Below are positions 34,118 through 42,534 of a stretch of 64,000 nt of DNA, one piece after another (position 1 is the first letter of the stretch; every line of letters begins with the position of its first letter). The notes beneath the pieces were generated by a model. The model was not told the origin of the DNA. It saw nothing but the letters and a program-made list of their open reading frames with translations, and did no database searches. The stretch covers positions 186,001 through 250,000 of the forward strand of contig JAKVOM010000001.1 in the NCBI GenBank assembly GCA_022482815.1, read 5' to 3'. The stretch is from Acidaminococcus sp. (GTDB lineage Bacteria; Bacillota; Negativicutes; Acidaminococcales; Acidaminococcaceae). Made by a program: the position numbers and the translations under genes.

Positions 34118-36532
34118 TTACTTCTTATCAGCAAATACTTGTCTGACAAAGTGAATAGCTTCCACGGCATTGGGTGCCCAGCAGTCCGCTCCAATATCCT
34201 TTACATCCTTCTCGGTGAGCATTGGCCCGCCCGCGATGATCTTGCAGTCCGGCACCTTCCGGTGCACCTCTTCCACGCATTTTTTCATTTCAGGAATTGC
34301 AAAAGGAAGAAGCGCACTGAGTGCAACTACCCTGGCATGATGTTCCAGTGCATTTTGCACAACCGTTTCCGCAGACACATTACTGCCAAGATCAGTCACG
34401 GTATATCCACAATGGCGCAGAAGTAAATGTAAAATATGCTTTCCCACATTCTGGAAATTACCCTGAATGGTGGCAAGGAGGACCTCCTGATTGCCTTCTT
34501 CCTGCGAACCGGCAAATCCTAGCTTATCATGAAGTACATTGAAGGCTGCATTGACCGCTTCCGAACTCATCAATAACTGGGGAAGATAAATCTTCTTTTC
34601 CTTAAACTTAGCACTGATACTATCCAAAGTTTCAGCAATCTCATGATTGATGATATCCACCGGTTTTTCATGCGTCTCCAGCAATTTCTGGACAGCACTG
34701 ACGGCCGCTTTAGGATACCCCTTTTCTATGGCTTCCCCCAAAGACAGCTTTTCCAAATCGAGCATCGATGATTTAGGCATTGGCCGTGAAACCATTGCGT
34801 CCCCCGGCACGGATTCATAATAGGCAATATACTTCCGGCAGCCTTTGTCAAATCCTCTGATAGCTCCATGCGCCACATATGTCCCCATCATCGTCCCCTG
34901 ATTCGGATTAATAATAACGGCGCTCACTCCTGCCTGCATAGCTTCTGCAAAGAAAGCACAGTTAGCAGCCTCACGATAGGGCAGCCCATAGGAAATATTA
35001 GAAATACCCAGGATGGTCTTGATTCCATTCCGTGTCAGCTCGCTGACCATCTTCAAAACAGTCTGGCTATTTTGAGGACTTGTACCAATGGGAACGGTAA
35101 TCGGATCAATCAGTAAATCCTGCTCCGGAATGCCTTCTTGTTTTGCTGCGTCAATAATTCTCAAGGCAATGGCCATCCGTTCCTCATAGGTGTGCGGAAT
35201 GTCATTTTCATCCATGCAAACTCCGACTACAAGGGCACCGTACTTTTTGGCAAGGGGTAAAACTTTCTGCTAAGAATCTTTACTGCCATCCACACTATTC
35301 AGGATAGGTCGTCCGTTATAGATGCGCAGCGCCTGATCCATGGCTTGTGGATTTGCTGTATCAATCATCAGCGGAATAGGCGTAATCGACTGCAGTCTCT
35401 TAATGACTTCTGTAAGCAGCGCTGCTTCATCCGTCCCGGGAATATACACATTCACATCAAGGATCTGGGCACCCCGTTCGATTTGTTCCAGGGCGAGCTG
35501 GCAGACATATTCCAAATCCCCCGATACTAAGGCCTTCTGCAGGTCCGGCTTTCCTTTCGGATTGATCCGTTCCCCGATAATGACCGGCATGCCTCCGAAT
35601 TTTACCAGCGTCCCGCAGCCCGTCGCTTCAGCCACTTCCACCTTCCGGATTTCCGGCAAAGGGATACGCTTGACCCTGTTCACGACTTTTTCGATATGCA
35701 TCGGCGTGGTTCCACAGCATCCGCCCATGATGGAGACATCGTTCACCATACCAAGCATAGCTTCCGCATAGTCATCCGGTTCAATCTCACCGACGCGCTC
35801 GTGCGGACTATAGGCAGCAAATCCGCAGTTCGGATTCACTACAAGCGGCAGATTGACCGCTGCCCTTGCACGTTTGACAAGCGGCTGCATTTGGGCAGGT
35901 CCCATTCCACAGTTAAAGCCGCAGGCGGTAGCACCGAAAGCTTCCGCGAGTACCATAGCCGTTTCCACATCTGCTCCATTAAGCAGTTTACCGTTCACAT
36001 CAAAGGTATATGTCACAATCGTCGGAAGCGAAGAATGTTCCCGTGCCGCCAGCATTGCTGCTTTGGCCTCATAGGTATCGCGCATCGTCTGAATCAGGAT
36101 GAGGTCGACGCCTGCTTTCTTTCCGGCTTCCACAATTTCCGCAAAATAATCCACTGCATCCGCAAAGGGTAGGTCGCCGTACGGTTCAAGAATACGTCCC
36201 AATGGTCCTATATTTAAGGCCACATAGCCGTCTTTCCATGCCATCTGAAGTGCTCTTCTGGCATTATAGACAGCCGCTTCCACAATTTCCGATACACTCG
36301 GAGTATTTTTTCCCGGAGAAAACCTGAGGGAATTCGCCTCAAACGTATTTGTCTTTAAAATATCCGCACCCCGGCGAACATATTCTTCGTGAAGGGCCTG
36401 TATAACCTCAGGATGGGATAAATTCCATAGCTCTGGACGTTCTCCCAAAGGCAGCCCTGAAGTTTGCAGCATCGTCATCATCGAACCGTCGAAAAAGAGT
36501 CGTTTTGAGTGTAGCGCGTCCAGAAATTTCAT
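34118..36532 (-). pseudogene. metH: Cobalamin-dependent methionine synthase core, interrupted by an in-frame TAG
   Basis: Short-form MetH without activation domain, about 804 codons from the ATG at 36532 (TGGAGGG upstream). The Hcy domain has ATACGFNCGMGP and SIMGGCCGTTP (zinc Cys). The folate domain starts near VIIGERINPKGK and contains ILDVNVYIPGTDE. After NSVDGSKDS comes TAG (plus 35270-35272, codon 421). The same frame then continues at once with QKVLPLAKKYGALVVGV and DENDIPHTYEERM to the end, with no frameshift. In the B12 domain the expected GDVHDIGKN reads GNFQNVGKH, so the cobalt-ligating His is Gln. Nonsense plus ligand loss suggests decay. The alternatives are stop readthrough, translation restart, or a sequencing error for the TAG alone. 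The activation-domain gene lies upstream. Confidence 0.85.
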
Positions 36533-36613
36533 GTGATTCCCTCCATTCATTACGGGCAATTTAACAGGAGACCAGAAAGTTGTACCCTTTTTTCCTGCCC
36601 TTTTTATTTTGCA

Positions 36614-37252
36614 TCAATATATACCAATTACGCCAACCACGGATTTTGCAGGAAAAACTCCCTTCTCCGCACAGGCTGTCAAATCGGTTACTTCCGTACC
36701 TTCCAGCAAAGCAAAAATTTTCTTCTGCTCATTGAAAGGCCAATCCTCCGTCCCGGGAGAGATGCACGGCAAAAATCCCCGGGAACCGGGTAATTTACTT
36801 TTCCAAATAGCTTCCTGCTTGTGCAGGTACGCATCCAAAAGCGCCTTGCCCACGGCTTCCGCCGCAGCACCCTCTGCGGAGTTTTGGGCCGTAATACGGC
36901 TGATGGCCGCATCCATTCGGTAGCCCAGTGTAACTGCAAAAACAAGAAGAGAGGTACACCCCTTTAACCGATGAGCTAAAAAAGAACTGCATAAAGTAAC
37001 GCCACCGGAAAGAAGCACCCCTGTTTCTCGTCCGAATTTCCCTGTAACTACGGCATAGGAAAATCTTTTGGCGGCCGCACGAGGCTGCATTTCGTTACGC
37101 AGCATCAGGAAAGCACAATCGACCAGGACAGCTGCTTCTTTATCTTCCGGATCCGCTCCCAAATAGAGAAGCGCCTCCCTTTCATGAAATGGAACAGCTA
37201 CCGGCTCCACTATATGTTCCCCCGCTTTCAGCCGCAGTATAATGGTTAACAA
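36614..37252 (-). CDS. MetH activation-domain-like protein (stand-alone)
   Basis: About 212 residues resembling the separate SAM-binding reactivation domain that partners short MetH, as in Thermotoga. The end PGTEDWPFNEQKKIFALLEG and FPAKSVVGVIGIY matches that fold. The hallmark R-x-x-x-G-Y appears here as CISPGT, so both Arg and Tyr are missing. The listed start is TTG at 37252 without a clear site; a GTG at 37213 with GGGGGA seven bases upstream is an alternative. It lies 81 bases upstream of the interrupted metH and is presumably cotranscribed. Confidence 0.72.
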   Translation of the reverse strand: MLTIILRLKAGEHIVEPVAVPFHEREALLYLGADPEDKEAAVLVDCAFLMLRNEMQPRAAAKRFSYAVVTGKFGRETGVLLSGGVTLCSSFLAHRLKGCTSLLVFAVTLGYRMDAAISRITAQNSAEGAAAEAVGKALLDAYLHKQEAIWKSKLPGSRGFLPCISPGTEDWPFNEQKKIFALLEGTEVTDLTACAEKGVFPAKSVVGVIGIY

Positions 37253-37611
37253 ATAAATTGTACTATTAGATTATGTTATGTATTTGCTTTGGGTACATTG
37301 TATAATAAGATTCACTATAAAACAATAAAAAATAATTAAATTCTGAAAAATTATCCTTTAAGACGACATATTTATGTACTAATATGTTACAAAATATAGA
37401 AAATAGCCTGAAGACCCACCCGAAGCAGCGCAAAACAGCAGGCAATGCTTTGCAGAATTGTGCCGAGAGCAGTCGGCCAAAAGGCAGACGGCCGGCAGGA
37501 GGTATACCTGCGGCTCTGAACACTTCAGCACCGGAAAGACGGCTTCAACGCAGGCCGGTCCCCGGTGCTGAAATTATGACCGGTGCATCCTGCAGTTATT
37601 CTTTACGCAGC
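37253..37611. other. Intergenic region pepT to MetH-activation gene, with hairpin
   Basis: Holds an inverted repeat TTCAGCACCGG/CCGGTGCTGAA at 37524-37572, possibly the pepT terminator although no T run follows. The left 120 bases are A/T-rich. I looked for cobalamin and SAM riboswitch motifs on the minus strand and did not find them. Confidence 0.5.
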
Positions 37612-38838
37612 TTATTTGCCGCTGCCGCAGAGACCGCAGACAAGCTTTTCCAGGACATCCACCATAGTCCCCAGGGATGCTTCTGGAATGAATTCATAGC
37701 GGCTATGGAAGAGATAACCTCCCGTTGAAAGGTTCGGGCAAGGCAGTCCCATCCTGCTGAGACGGGCACCGTCCGTACCCCCGCGGATTGGTTGGATTTT
37801 TACCGTAACGCCGCAGGCTTCGAAAGCTTTCTTGGCTTCCTCCACAAGTTCCATATGCTGCTCAATGACAGGTCTCATATTAAGGTACTGGTCTTTAATT
37901 GCAACGGAGACCACACCTTCGCCCCACTTTTTATTGAGTGCGGCTGCAATGGCATTGACTTTATCCTTTTGTGCCTGGAATTTTGCACTGTCATGCTCAC
38001 GGAGCAAATATTTCAGTTCACAGTGTTCCACGCTGCCCTTAAAGGATGATAAATGGTAGAACCCTTCATAGCCTTCCGTATAGACCGGCTGTTCTTTTTC
38101 CGGCAGCATGTTCTGGAACTCACAGCCCACAGCTGCTGCGTTGATCATCTGTCCCTTGGCGTCGCCCGTATGAACACTGACGCCATTAATGGTAACGACG
38201 GCCAGTGCAGCATTGAAATTTTCATATTCCAGTTCGCCCAGAGCTCCGCCGTCCACCGTGTAGGCTACGTCCGCACCGAATTTCTTGAGGTCGAAATATT
38301 CCGTACCATTGCCCACTTCCTCATCCGGGGTAAAAGCAATGCGAATCTTACCATGCTTCGGAGCCGCCGGATTCATCATGCGCTCGGCAAGCGTCACAAT
38401 TTCAGCAACCCCCGCCTTGTCATCAGCGCCGAGAAGGGTCGTACCGTCTGTCATGATGAGGCGCTTGCCAACCATCGCTTTTAAATCCGGGAAAACATCC
38501 GGTGTCATCACAATCTGCTTATCGGCATTCAGGACGACATCTCCGCCCTTATAATCCACGAATTGCGGATGAATGGGGCCGCCGGCTACAGCGTTACTCG
38601 TATCAAAGTGGCTGATCAGCCCAATGACAGGTGCCCCTTCCGCCGTGGCCGGAACCGTGCCCGTCACGTAACCATACTGGTCCTGTTCGACATCCTGAAG
38701 TCCAAGTTCCCTCAGTTCTTCGGCAATCGCCTTGCCCAGCACCAATTGGTTCGGACTGGAAGGGTACGTCTTGGCATCATCGATTGAGGTCGTGTCCGTT
38801 TGAATGTAATTGAGGAAACGTTCTACAGCTGTTTTCAT
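37612..38838 (-). CDS. pepT: Peptidase T (tripeptide aminopeptidase)
   Basis: Zinc aminopeptidase of the M20B family removing the N-terminal residue of tripeptides, 408 residues, full length. Motifs: VIGLISHFDTSNAV (metal His, catalytic Asp), TLLGADDKAGVAEIV (bridging Asp), IAFTPDEEVGNGTEYFD (catalytic Glu), TVDGGALGELEYE and IRGGTDGARLSRMGLPCPNL. AAGGAGAAA precedes the ATG. Apparently monocistronic. Confidence 0.95.
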   Translation of the reverse strand: MKTAVERFLNYIQTDTTSIDDAKTYPSSPNQLVLGKAIAEELRELGLQDVEQDQYGYVTGTVPATAEGAPVIGLISHFDTSNAVAGGPIHPQFVDYKGGDVVLNADKQIVMTPDVFPDLKAMVGKRLIMTDGTTLLGADDKAGVAEIVTLAERMMNPAAPKHGKIRIAFTPDEEVGNGTEYFDLKKFGADVAYTVDGGALGELEYENFNAALAVVTINGVSVHTGDAKGQMINAAAVGCEFQNMLPEKEQPVYTEGYEGFYHLSSFKGSVEHCELKYLLREHDSAKFQAQKDKVNAIAAALNKKWGEGVVSVAIKDQYLNMRPVIEQHMELVEEAKKAFEACGVTVKIQPIRGGTDGARLSRMGLPCPNLSTGGYLFHSRYEFIPEASLGTMVDVLEKLVCGLCGSGK

Positions 38839-38892
38839 TATAAATTTCTCCTTCTCTTATTCATATTGATCCCCAAAAGCATTTTCAAGCCT

Positions 38893-39444
38893 TCACTCCG
38901 GCTTAAAAAGCGGGAGATTAGCCAATACAGTAATATCCTTGCGGCCGATGGAATCCCCTTCGGCTAAAATGGCCTCACGGCCCATAATGTGAGCTCCGGC
39001 CTTATTCATCAGTTCCTCCAGTGCTTTCATGGAACCACCCGTGCTGATGACATCATCTACGAGAAGCACATTCTTTCCCCTGATCAATTCAATATCTGCA
39101 TCCTGGAGCACCAGCATTTGTTTTCCTTTTGTCGTAATGGACTCATCTTCCACAACAAGCGGATGTTCCATATAAGCCTTAATAGATTTGCGGGCCACTA
39201 CATACCGCTTCATACCCATGAGGCGGGCCATTTCGTGAACGAGAGGAATCCCCTTCGTTTCAGCGGCCACAAGATAATCCGTACCTTCAGGAACATACTT
39301 CACCAGTTCCTTTGCCGCATTGCTGACAAGCTCTACATCTCCCAAAATCACAAATCCTGCGATGGCAAGCGTCGGTGAAATCGGAAGAATCGGCAGCTTG
39401 CGCGTACATCCGGCCACTTTCAGCTCATAAAAACGATCAGCCAT
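38893..39444 (-). CDS. Adenine phosphoribosyltransferase-like protein
   Basis: Purine-type phosphoribosyltransferase of 183 residues, starting MADRFYELKVAGCTRKLPIL at the ATG at 39444 (AGGGAGGC upstream). The PRPP loop is VLLVDDVISTGGSMKALEEL (Asp-Asp pair), with YLVAAETKGIPLVHEMAR earlier. The N-terminal part differs from classic Apt, so the base specificity (adenine, xanthine or other) is uncertain. It borders the DnaA-box cluster. Confidence 0.85.
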   Translation of the reverse strand: MADRFYELKVAGCTRKLPILPISPTLAIAGFVILGDVELVSNAAKELVKYVPEGTDYLVAAETKGIPLVHEMARLMGMKRYVVARKSIKAYMEHPLVVEDESITTKGKQMLVLQDADIELIRGKNVLLVDDVISTGGSMKALEELMNKAGAHIMGREAILAEGDSIGRKDITVLANLPLFKPE

Positions 39445-39472
39445 TCTATTGCCTCCCTTGGACAAAATCAAT

Positions 39473-39804
39473 TTATCCACTGCAGCAGTCCCCATATCAT
39501 CAGTCTGCAGAGGACTTATCCACAGTTTTTTATCCACAAGGCTTTTGAAAACCTGTGGATAACTTTTAATTTTTTACTGTTCCTAAAGCATCGAAAAGCA
39601 AAAAAGTCAAGTTATTTTTTTGACTAAGCAGTCATCTACTCCCGCATAAATTCAGCATTTCCGGCTCTTTTGTTCGATTTTTTCACTGTCCGGTTCCGGC
39701 CGTAAAAATTATCCACAAGCGCTTTGTAGTCCCCATCGGACTTGTGGACAACTTAATTTTACTTATCCACAGTTATCCACATTATCCACAGTCGTTGTGG
39801 ATAA
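39473..39804. other. Cluster of DnaA boxes
   Basis: Eight perfect 9-mers TTATCCACA or complement: 39516, 39530, 39554 (reverse), 39709, 39763, 39773, 39782 and 39796 (reverse). Two near matches lie at 39473 (TTATCCACT) and 39743 (TGTGGACAA, reverse). Four perfect boxes fall within 42 bases at the right end. Between the two groups lies an A/T-rich stretch (about 39560-39640) with GTCAA/TTGAC arms. The cluster sits in a 564-base gene-free gap. It is either a replication origin, part of one, or a DnaA-titrating or regulatory site. Confidence 0.85.
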
Positions 39805-40008
39805 GTCAGTGCATAACCCGGCGGGTGCAGAAGAATTCAAGCCTGCCGCAGGCTGATTCCGGGCAGCATCATATTTCACAATAACTGCTTTTTTCTTTGC
39901 TGAAGTCCCTGCAATACAGCCCTGAAATTCGGAATTTATACAAAGACAAACAAAAGGGGAAAACTTTGCCCGTATAATCGGGAACAACAGTTTTCCTCCA
40001 TTCGTTTT

Positions 40009-40317
40009 TTAAAGATTTTCTGCCATCTTAGGAGGCATGCTCCACTCGACAAGCACTTCCGTGTTTTCCCACAGACGGCCCAGTACAAGCTTGGCATCTT
40101 CCCAGCTGTCGGCAGCATTCACCGTTTTCTTTTCAAAATGATAGGTACACTCATCCCTGGGAACACTTAAAGTCAAAGGCTTTGCCAAAAAGTCCAGCAC
40201 TGCTTTTTCAGCTTCTGCCTGCCCTTCCAGGTGTGCGGAAAACTTTTTAGCCTCCTCATCGTATTCCAAATAGCCATACTGGCCCTTATAGTTAAGTGTT
40301 ACCATTTTCGTTGCCAT
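40009..40317 (-). CDS. Small hypothetical protein
   Basis: A 102-residue soluble, mildly acidic protein: MATKMVTLNYKGQYGYLEYD at the start, a central VPRDECTYHFEKKTVNAADS and a VLVEWSMPPKMAENL end. GGAGTG lies upstream of the ATG. Predicted content looks like beta strands with a helix (HLEGQAEAEKAVLDFLAK). I do not recognise a family. It faces the DnaA-box cluster with its 3' end. Confidence 0.7.
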   Translation of the reverse strand: MATKMVTLNYKGQYGYLEYDEEAKKFSAHLEGQAEAEKAVLDFLAKPLTLSVPRDECTYHFEKKTVNAADSWEDAKLVLGRLWENTEVLVEWSMPPKMAENL

Positions 40318-40477
40318 AAAGACACTCCAATCCTCTATTTATCATAAATTATACAGCAATCTATAATGTAAACATTATATCACAACGCTATAGGAAAGTG
40401 GTGAAAATCGGTACTGCTTTTGACAGGTGGCAAAGGCTGACTTTACCGGTCGATTGTAAAGCCTAAAGGTTAAAAGA

Positions 40478-40538
40478 AGCTATCCTCCACCGCACTCATC
40501 AGCACTTCCTGCCGTCAGTGCTGACTGCGGTTCTCCTT
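40478..40538 (+). repeat. REP-like repeat family B, left part interrupted by IS110
   Basis: AAGCTATCCTCCACCGCACT, then TCAGCACTTCCTGCCGTCAG, then TGCTGACTGCGGTTCTCCTT. It matches 16210-16270 closely until CTCCTT, where the IS110 element begins. Confidence 0.75.
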
Positions 40539-40775
40539 GTATCATATGAATAAGGACTTTACCTCCTTTTGGGGATAAAGTGCTACACTGTAAAAGATGC
40601 TGTGGATTGGTTAATGTCCTCCTACCGATAAACGGTTTTATGGAGATTCCGACCACAGCTCTTTGCAGCGATGTTAATAAGTTAGATACCGCCAGACGGT
40701 TTATATAGAACAAGGATACATGGCAAAGAGTTTGTGGACTCAGCATCATATCTTTATCTTTGAGGAGGTCTTTTT
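40539..40775 (+). ncRNA. Candidate bridge-RNA region of the IS110 element
   Basis: A 237-base non-coding left end before the transposase. In the IS110 group the left end encodes the bridge RNA that pairs with both target and donor DNA. A CTCCTTTTGG stretch at 40557-40566 resembles the target CTCCTTTCG and could belong to the target-binding loop. RNA boundaries and loops were not determined. Confidence 0.5.
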
Positions 40776-42023
40776 ATGATCTACGTTGGAATTGATGTAT
40801 CTAAGAGCAAACACGACTGCTGCATCCTTGATTCTGAGCATAAGGACGACTACGAGGAATTCACGATCCCCAATACCCGGAATGGTTATGACCACCTGCT
40901 AAAGCGAATTTTTTCCTACAATCAATCGGTAAAAAATATAAAAGCAGGGCTGGAGGCCACCGGAGAGTATAGTGTGAACATCACCAGATTCCTGTTGAAC
41001 AATGGCCTAGCAACCTGCGTTCTCAATCCTCTGCTGACGGATCAATACAGAAAGAGTCATAGCCTTCGCAAAACTAAAACCGATCGCATTGACGCACACT
41101 TCATTGCTTGCATACTTATGTCCGATTTAGACCTCAAGCCCTACGTACCCCAAGAATACCACAATAAAGTCTTGAAGTCACTAACCAGGACTCGCTTTGG
41201 ATGGGTTCATGAACGGTCTCTAAAAAAGCAAACCCTTACCCGTATAATTGATACTAGCTTTTCTGAACTTCCACAGTACATAAACCTGGATTCTGCTACC
41301 GCTCACGCTCTCCTTAAGGAGTATCCCACTCCCGAGAAAATGGCGAACGCAAATTTGAAACACATGAAAGAAATTATCTACAAAACATCCAAAGGCAGGT
41401 TAAGTATGGATCTGGCTGAGCAGATTCGTAACGCTGCAAGGCATTCCGTAGGTCTGGGCAAAAGCGATATATCTACTGAAATTAATGTAGTGGAAACAAT
41501 ACACGATATTGAGGTAAAAAACGAACAAATTCAAAAAGTTGAGTCCAGAATTAAAAAACTGTTAGAGGAACGTAAAGAACCGTTACTTACAATCCCTGGG
41601 ATTAGTATTGCTACAGGGTCCGCAATTTTAGGAGAAATTGGGGATTTCTCCAGATTTTCCTCCCCCGACAAGATACTGGCCTATGCCGGATTTGCGCCCT
41701 CTAAGAACCAGTCAGGCCGGCGGAGTGGAATAGGACCGAGTGCCCATATGGAGAAAAGAGGATCACGATATCTACGTCATGCTCTCTTCAATGCGGCAAG
41801 ATTCGTCTGCCAAAATGAACCAGCTTACAAAGAATATTTGGCAAAGAAATTAAGCGAAGGAAAACATTTCTATATAGCAATCTCTCACGTAGTTAAAAAG
41901 TTAGTACGTCTAATCTATGCACTTCAAACGAGAGGAATCCCATACAAAACACCTGCTCAATTAATGCTTCAAAGGCAGATAAATACTGGCTCCGATTCAC
42001 AGGATTTTGCACTTGACATATGA
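40776..42023 (+). CDS. IS110-family transposase (DEDD)
   Basis: 415 residues. The N-terminal RuvC-like DEDD domain: MIYVGIDVSKSKHDCCILDS (first Asp), AGLEATGEYSVNI (Glu), KTKTDRIDAHFIACIL (last Asp pair). The C-terminal transposase_20 domain: LLTIPGISIATGSAILGEIG, then ILAYAGFAPSKNQSGRRSG and RYLRHALFNAARF with the catalytic Ser region. GAGGAGGT precedes the ATG. All signatures appear intact. Confidence 0.95.
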   Translation: MIYVGIDVSKSKHDCCILDSEHKDDYEEFTIPNTRNGYDHLLKRIFSYNQSVKNIKAGLEATGEYSVNITRFLLNNGLATCVLNPLLTDQYRKSHSLRKTKTDRIDAHFIACILMSDLDLKPYVPQEYHNKVLKSLTRTRFGWVHERSLKKQTLTRIIDTSFSELPQYINLDSATAHALLKEYPTPEKMANANLKHMKEIIYKTSKGRLSMDLAEQIRNAARHSVGLGKSDISTEINVVETIHDIEVKNEQIQKVESRIKKLLEERKEPLLTIPGISIATGSAILGEIGDFSRFSSPDKILAYAGFAPSKNQSGRRSGIGPSAHMEKRGSRYLRHALFNAARFVCQNEPAYKEYLAKKLSEGKHFYIAISHVVKKLVRLIYALQTRGIPYKTPAQLMLQRQINTGSDSQDFALDI

Positions 42024-42031
42024 TAGTTAGT

Positions 42032-42076
42032 CTCCTTTCGAAGCCGCAACGCGGCTTGAAAGGAGGTCCCACCTAA
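42032..42076 (+). repeat. REP-like repeat family B, right part after IS110
   Basis: CTCCTTTCGAAGCCGCAACG followed by CGGCTTGAAAGGAGGTCCCA, a hairpin with arms of about 15 bases. Together with 40478-40532 it reconstitutes one repeat unit. Confidence 0.7.
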
Positions 42077-42272
42077 TTGGAAGTTTAGTTTAAATTTTAC
42101 AGGCGCTTTATCGGGCCAATTCCTGTTATCCGACTAAACACCCACCGCAAGCGGCCGCCCTCTTATTTCCCAAAATCAGGGAACCAAGAGGGCGAAAGTA
42201 CTGCTGAAATTTCGGTTGCAAATTTTTTCAAAAGCAATGATTTAAGATAAAAATAAGGCGTACGCCCCATCA

Positions 42273-42531
42273 AGAAACGTGTGCCCCGATATCACGCATG
42301 CTTTTTTATTTTGTTTCTGATGGACTCTGCTGCAAGACAGGCGCAGGGACGCGAAGGACCGGGCTGAGGCCACGAAGTCGTACAAAAGACGTACGTCGAG
42401 TGGTCGCAGCCCGGTCCGACAAAGTCCATGCGTCTGGATTCTGCAAATCGCTCTGTGAAATTCCTTAAAAAAAGCTCTCAGATAAGATGCGTGCGAGGCC
42501 AGCCGAGCACCAGATTATCTGAGGTGCCTTT
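42273..42531. repeat. Structured intergenic element, copy 1 (family D)
   Basis: About 260 bases lying directly after the ppk1 stop (minus orientation). Centre: perfect outer stem GGACCGGGCTG/CAGCCCGGTCC (42356-42366 and 42407-42417), continuing through GGCCAC/GTGGTC to an inner GTCGTAC/GTACGTC region around an AAAAGA loop. To its right is the ppk1 terminator hairpin. A second copy at 51997-52385 is nearly identical over about 200 bases. No ORF. It could be a structured RNA, a MITE-like element, or both. Confidence 0.75.
42467..42525 (-). terminator. Terminator after ppk1 (within family D element)
   Basis: Minus-strand stem CTCAGATAA/TTATCTGAG enclosing a second hairpin, followed by GC and T7. 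It starts about 10 bases after the ppk1 stop. Confidence 0.82.
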
Positions 42532-42534
42532 TTC

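Larger units (their letters stand above)
40533..42031 (+). mobile_element. IS110-family insertion sequence (about 1.5 kb)
   Basis: Bounded by CTCCTT at 40533-40538 and again at 42032-42037. Joining the flanks at this shared hexamer restores a family B palindrome (CTCCTTTCGAAGCCGC...GCGGCTTGAAAGGAG). IS110 elements typically lack terminal inverted repeats and use a short shared core such as CT, which fits. Long non-coding left end, transposase, short right end. The exact ends are inferred. Confidence 0.75.

Noticed and set aside
35270-35272. Pyrrolysine insertion at the metH TAG
   Set aside because: No pylT/pylS genes in the window, MetH is not among the methyltransferases known to need pyrrolysine, and the site is not in an active centre. 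Nonsense mutation or error is simpler.
37253-37611. Cobalamin or SAM riboswitch upstream of the methionine synthase genes
   Set aside because: Neither the B12-box type motif nor the SAM-I core was found on the minus strand; only a GC-rich hairpin is present.
39473-39804. Definite call of the region as oriC
   Set aside because: There is no dnaA, dnaN or rpmH beside it and no obvious switch in gene direction across it. Only a DnaA-box cluster is supported.
42273-42531. 6S RNA, tmRNA or RNase P RNA
   Set aside because: The sequence lacks the GAGGAAAGTCC block of RNase P, the tRNA-like end of tmRNA and the open bubble arrangement of 6S RNA; it also exists in two copies.
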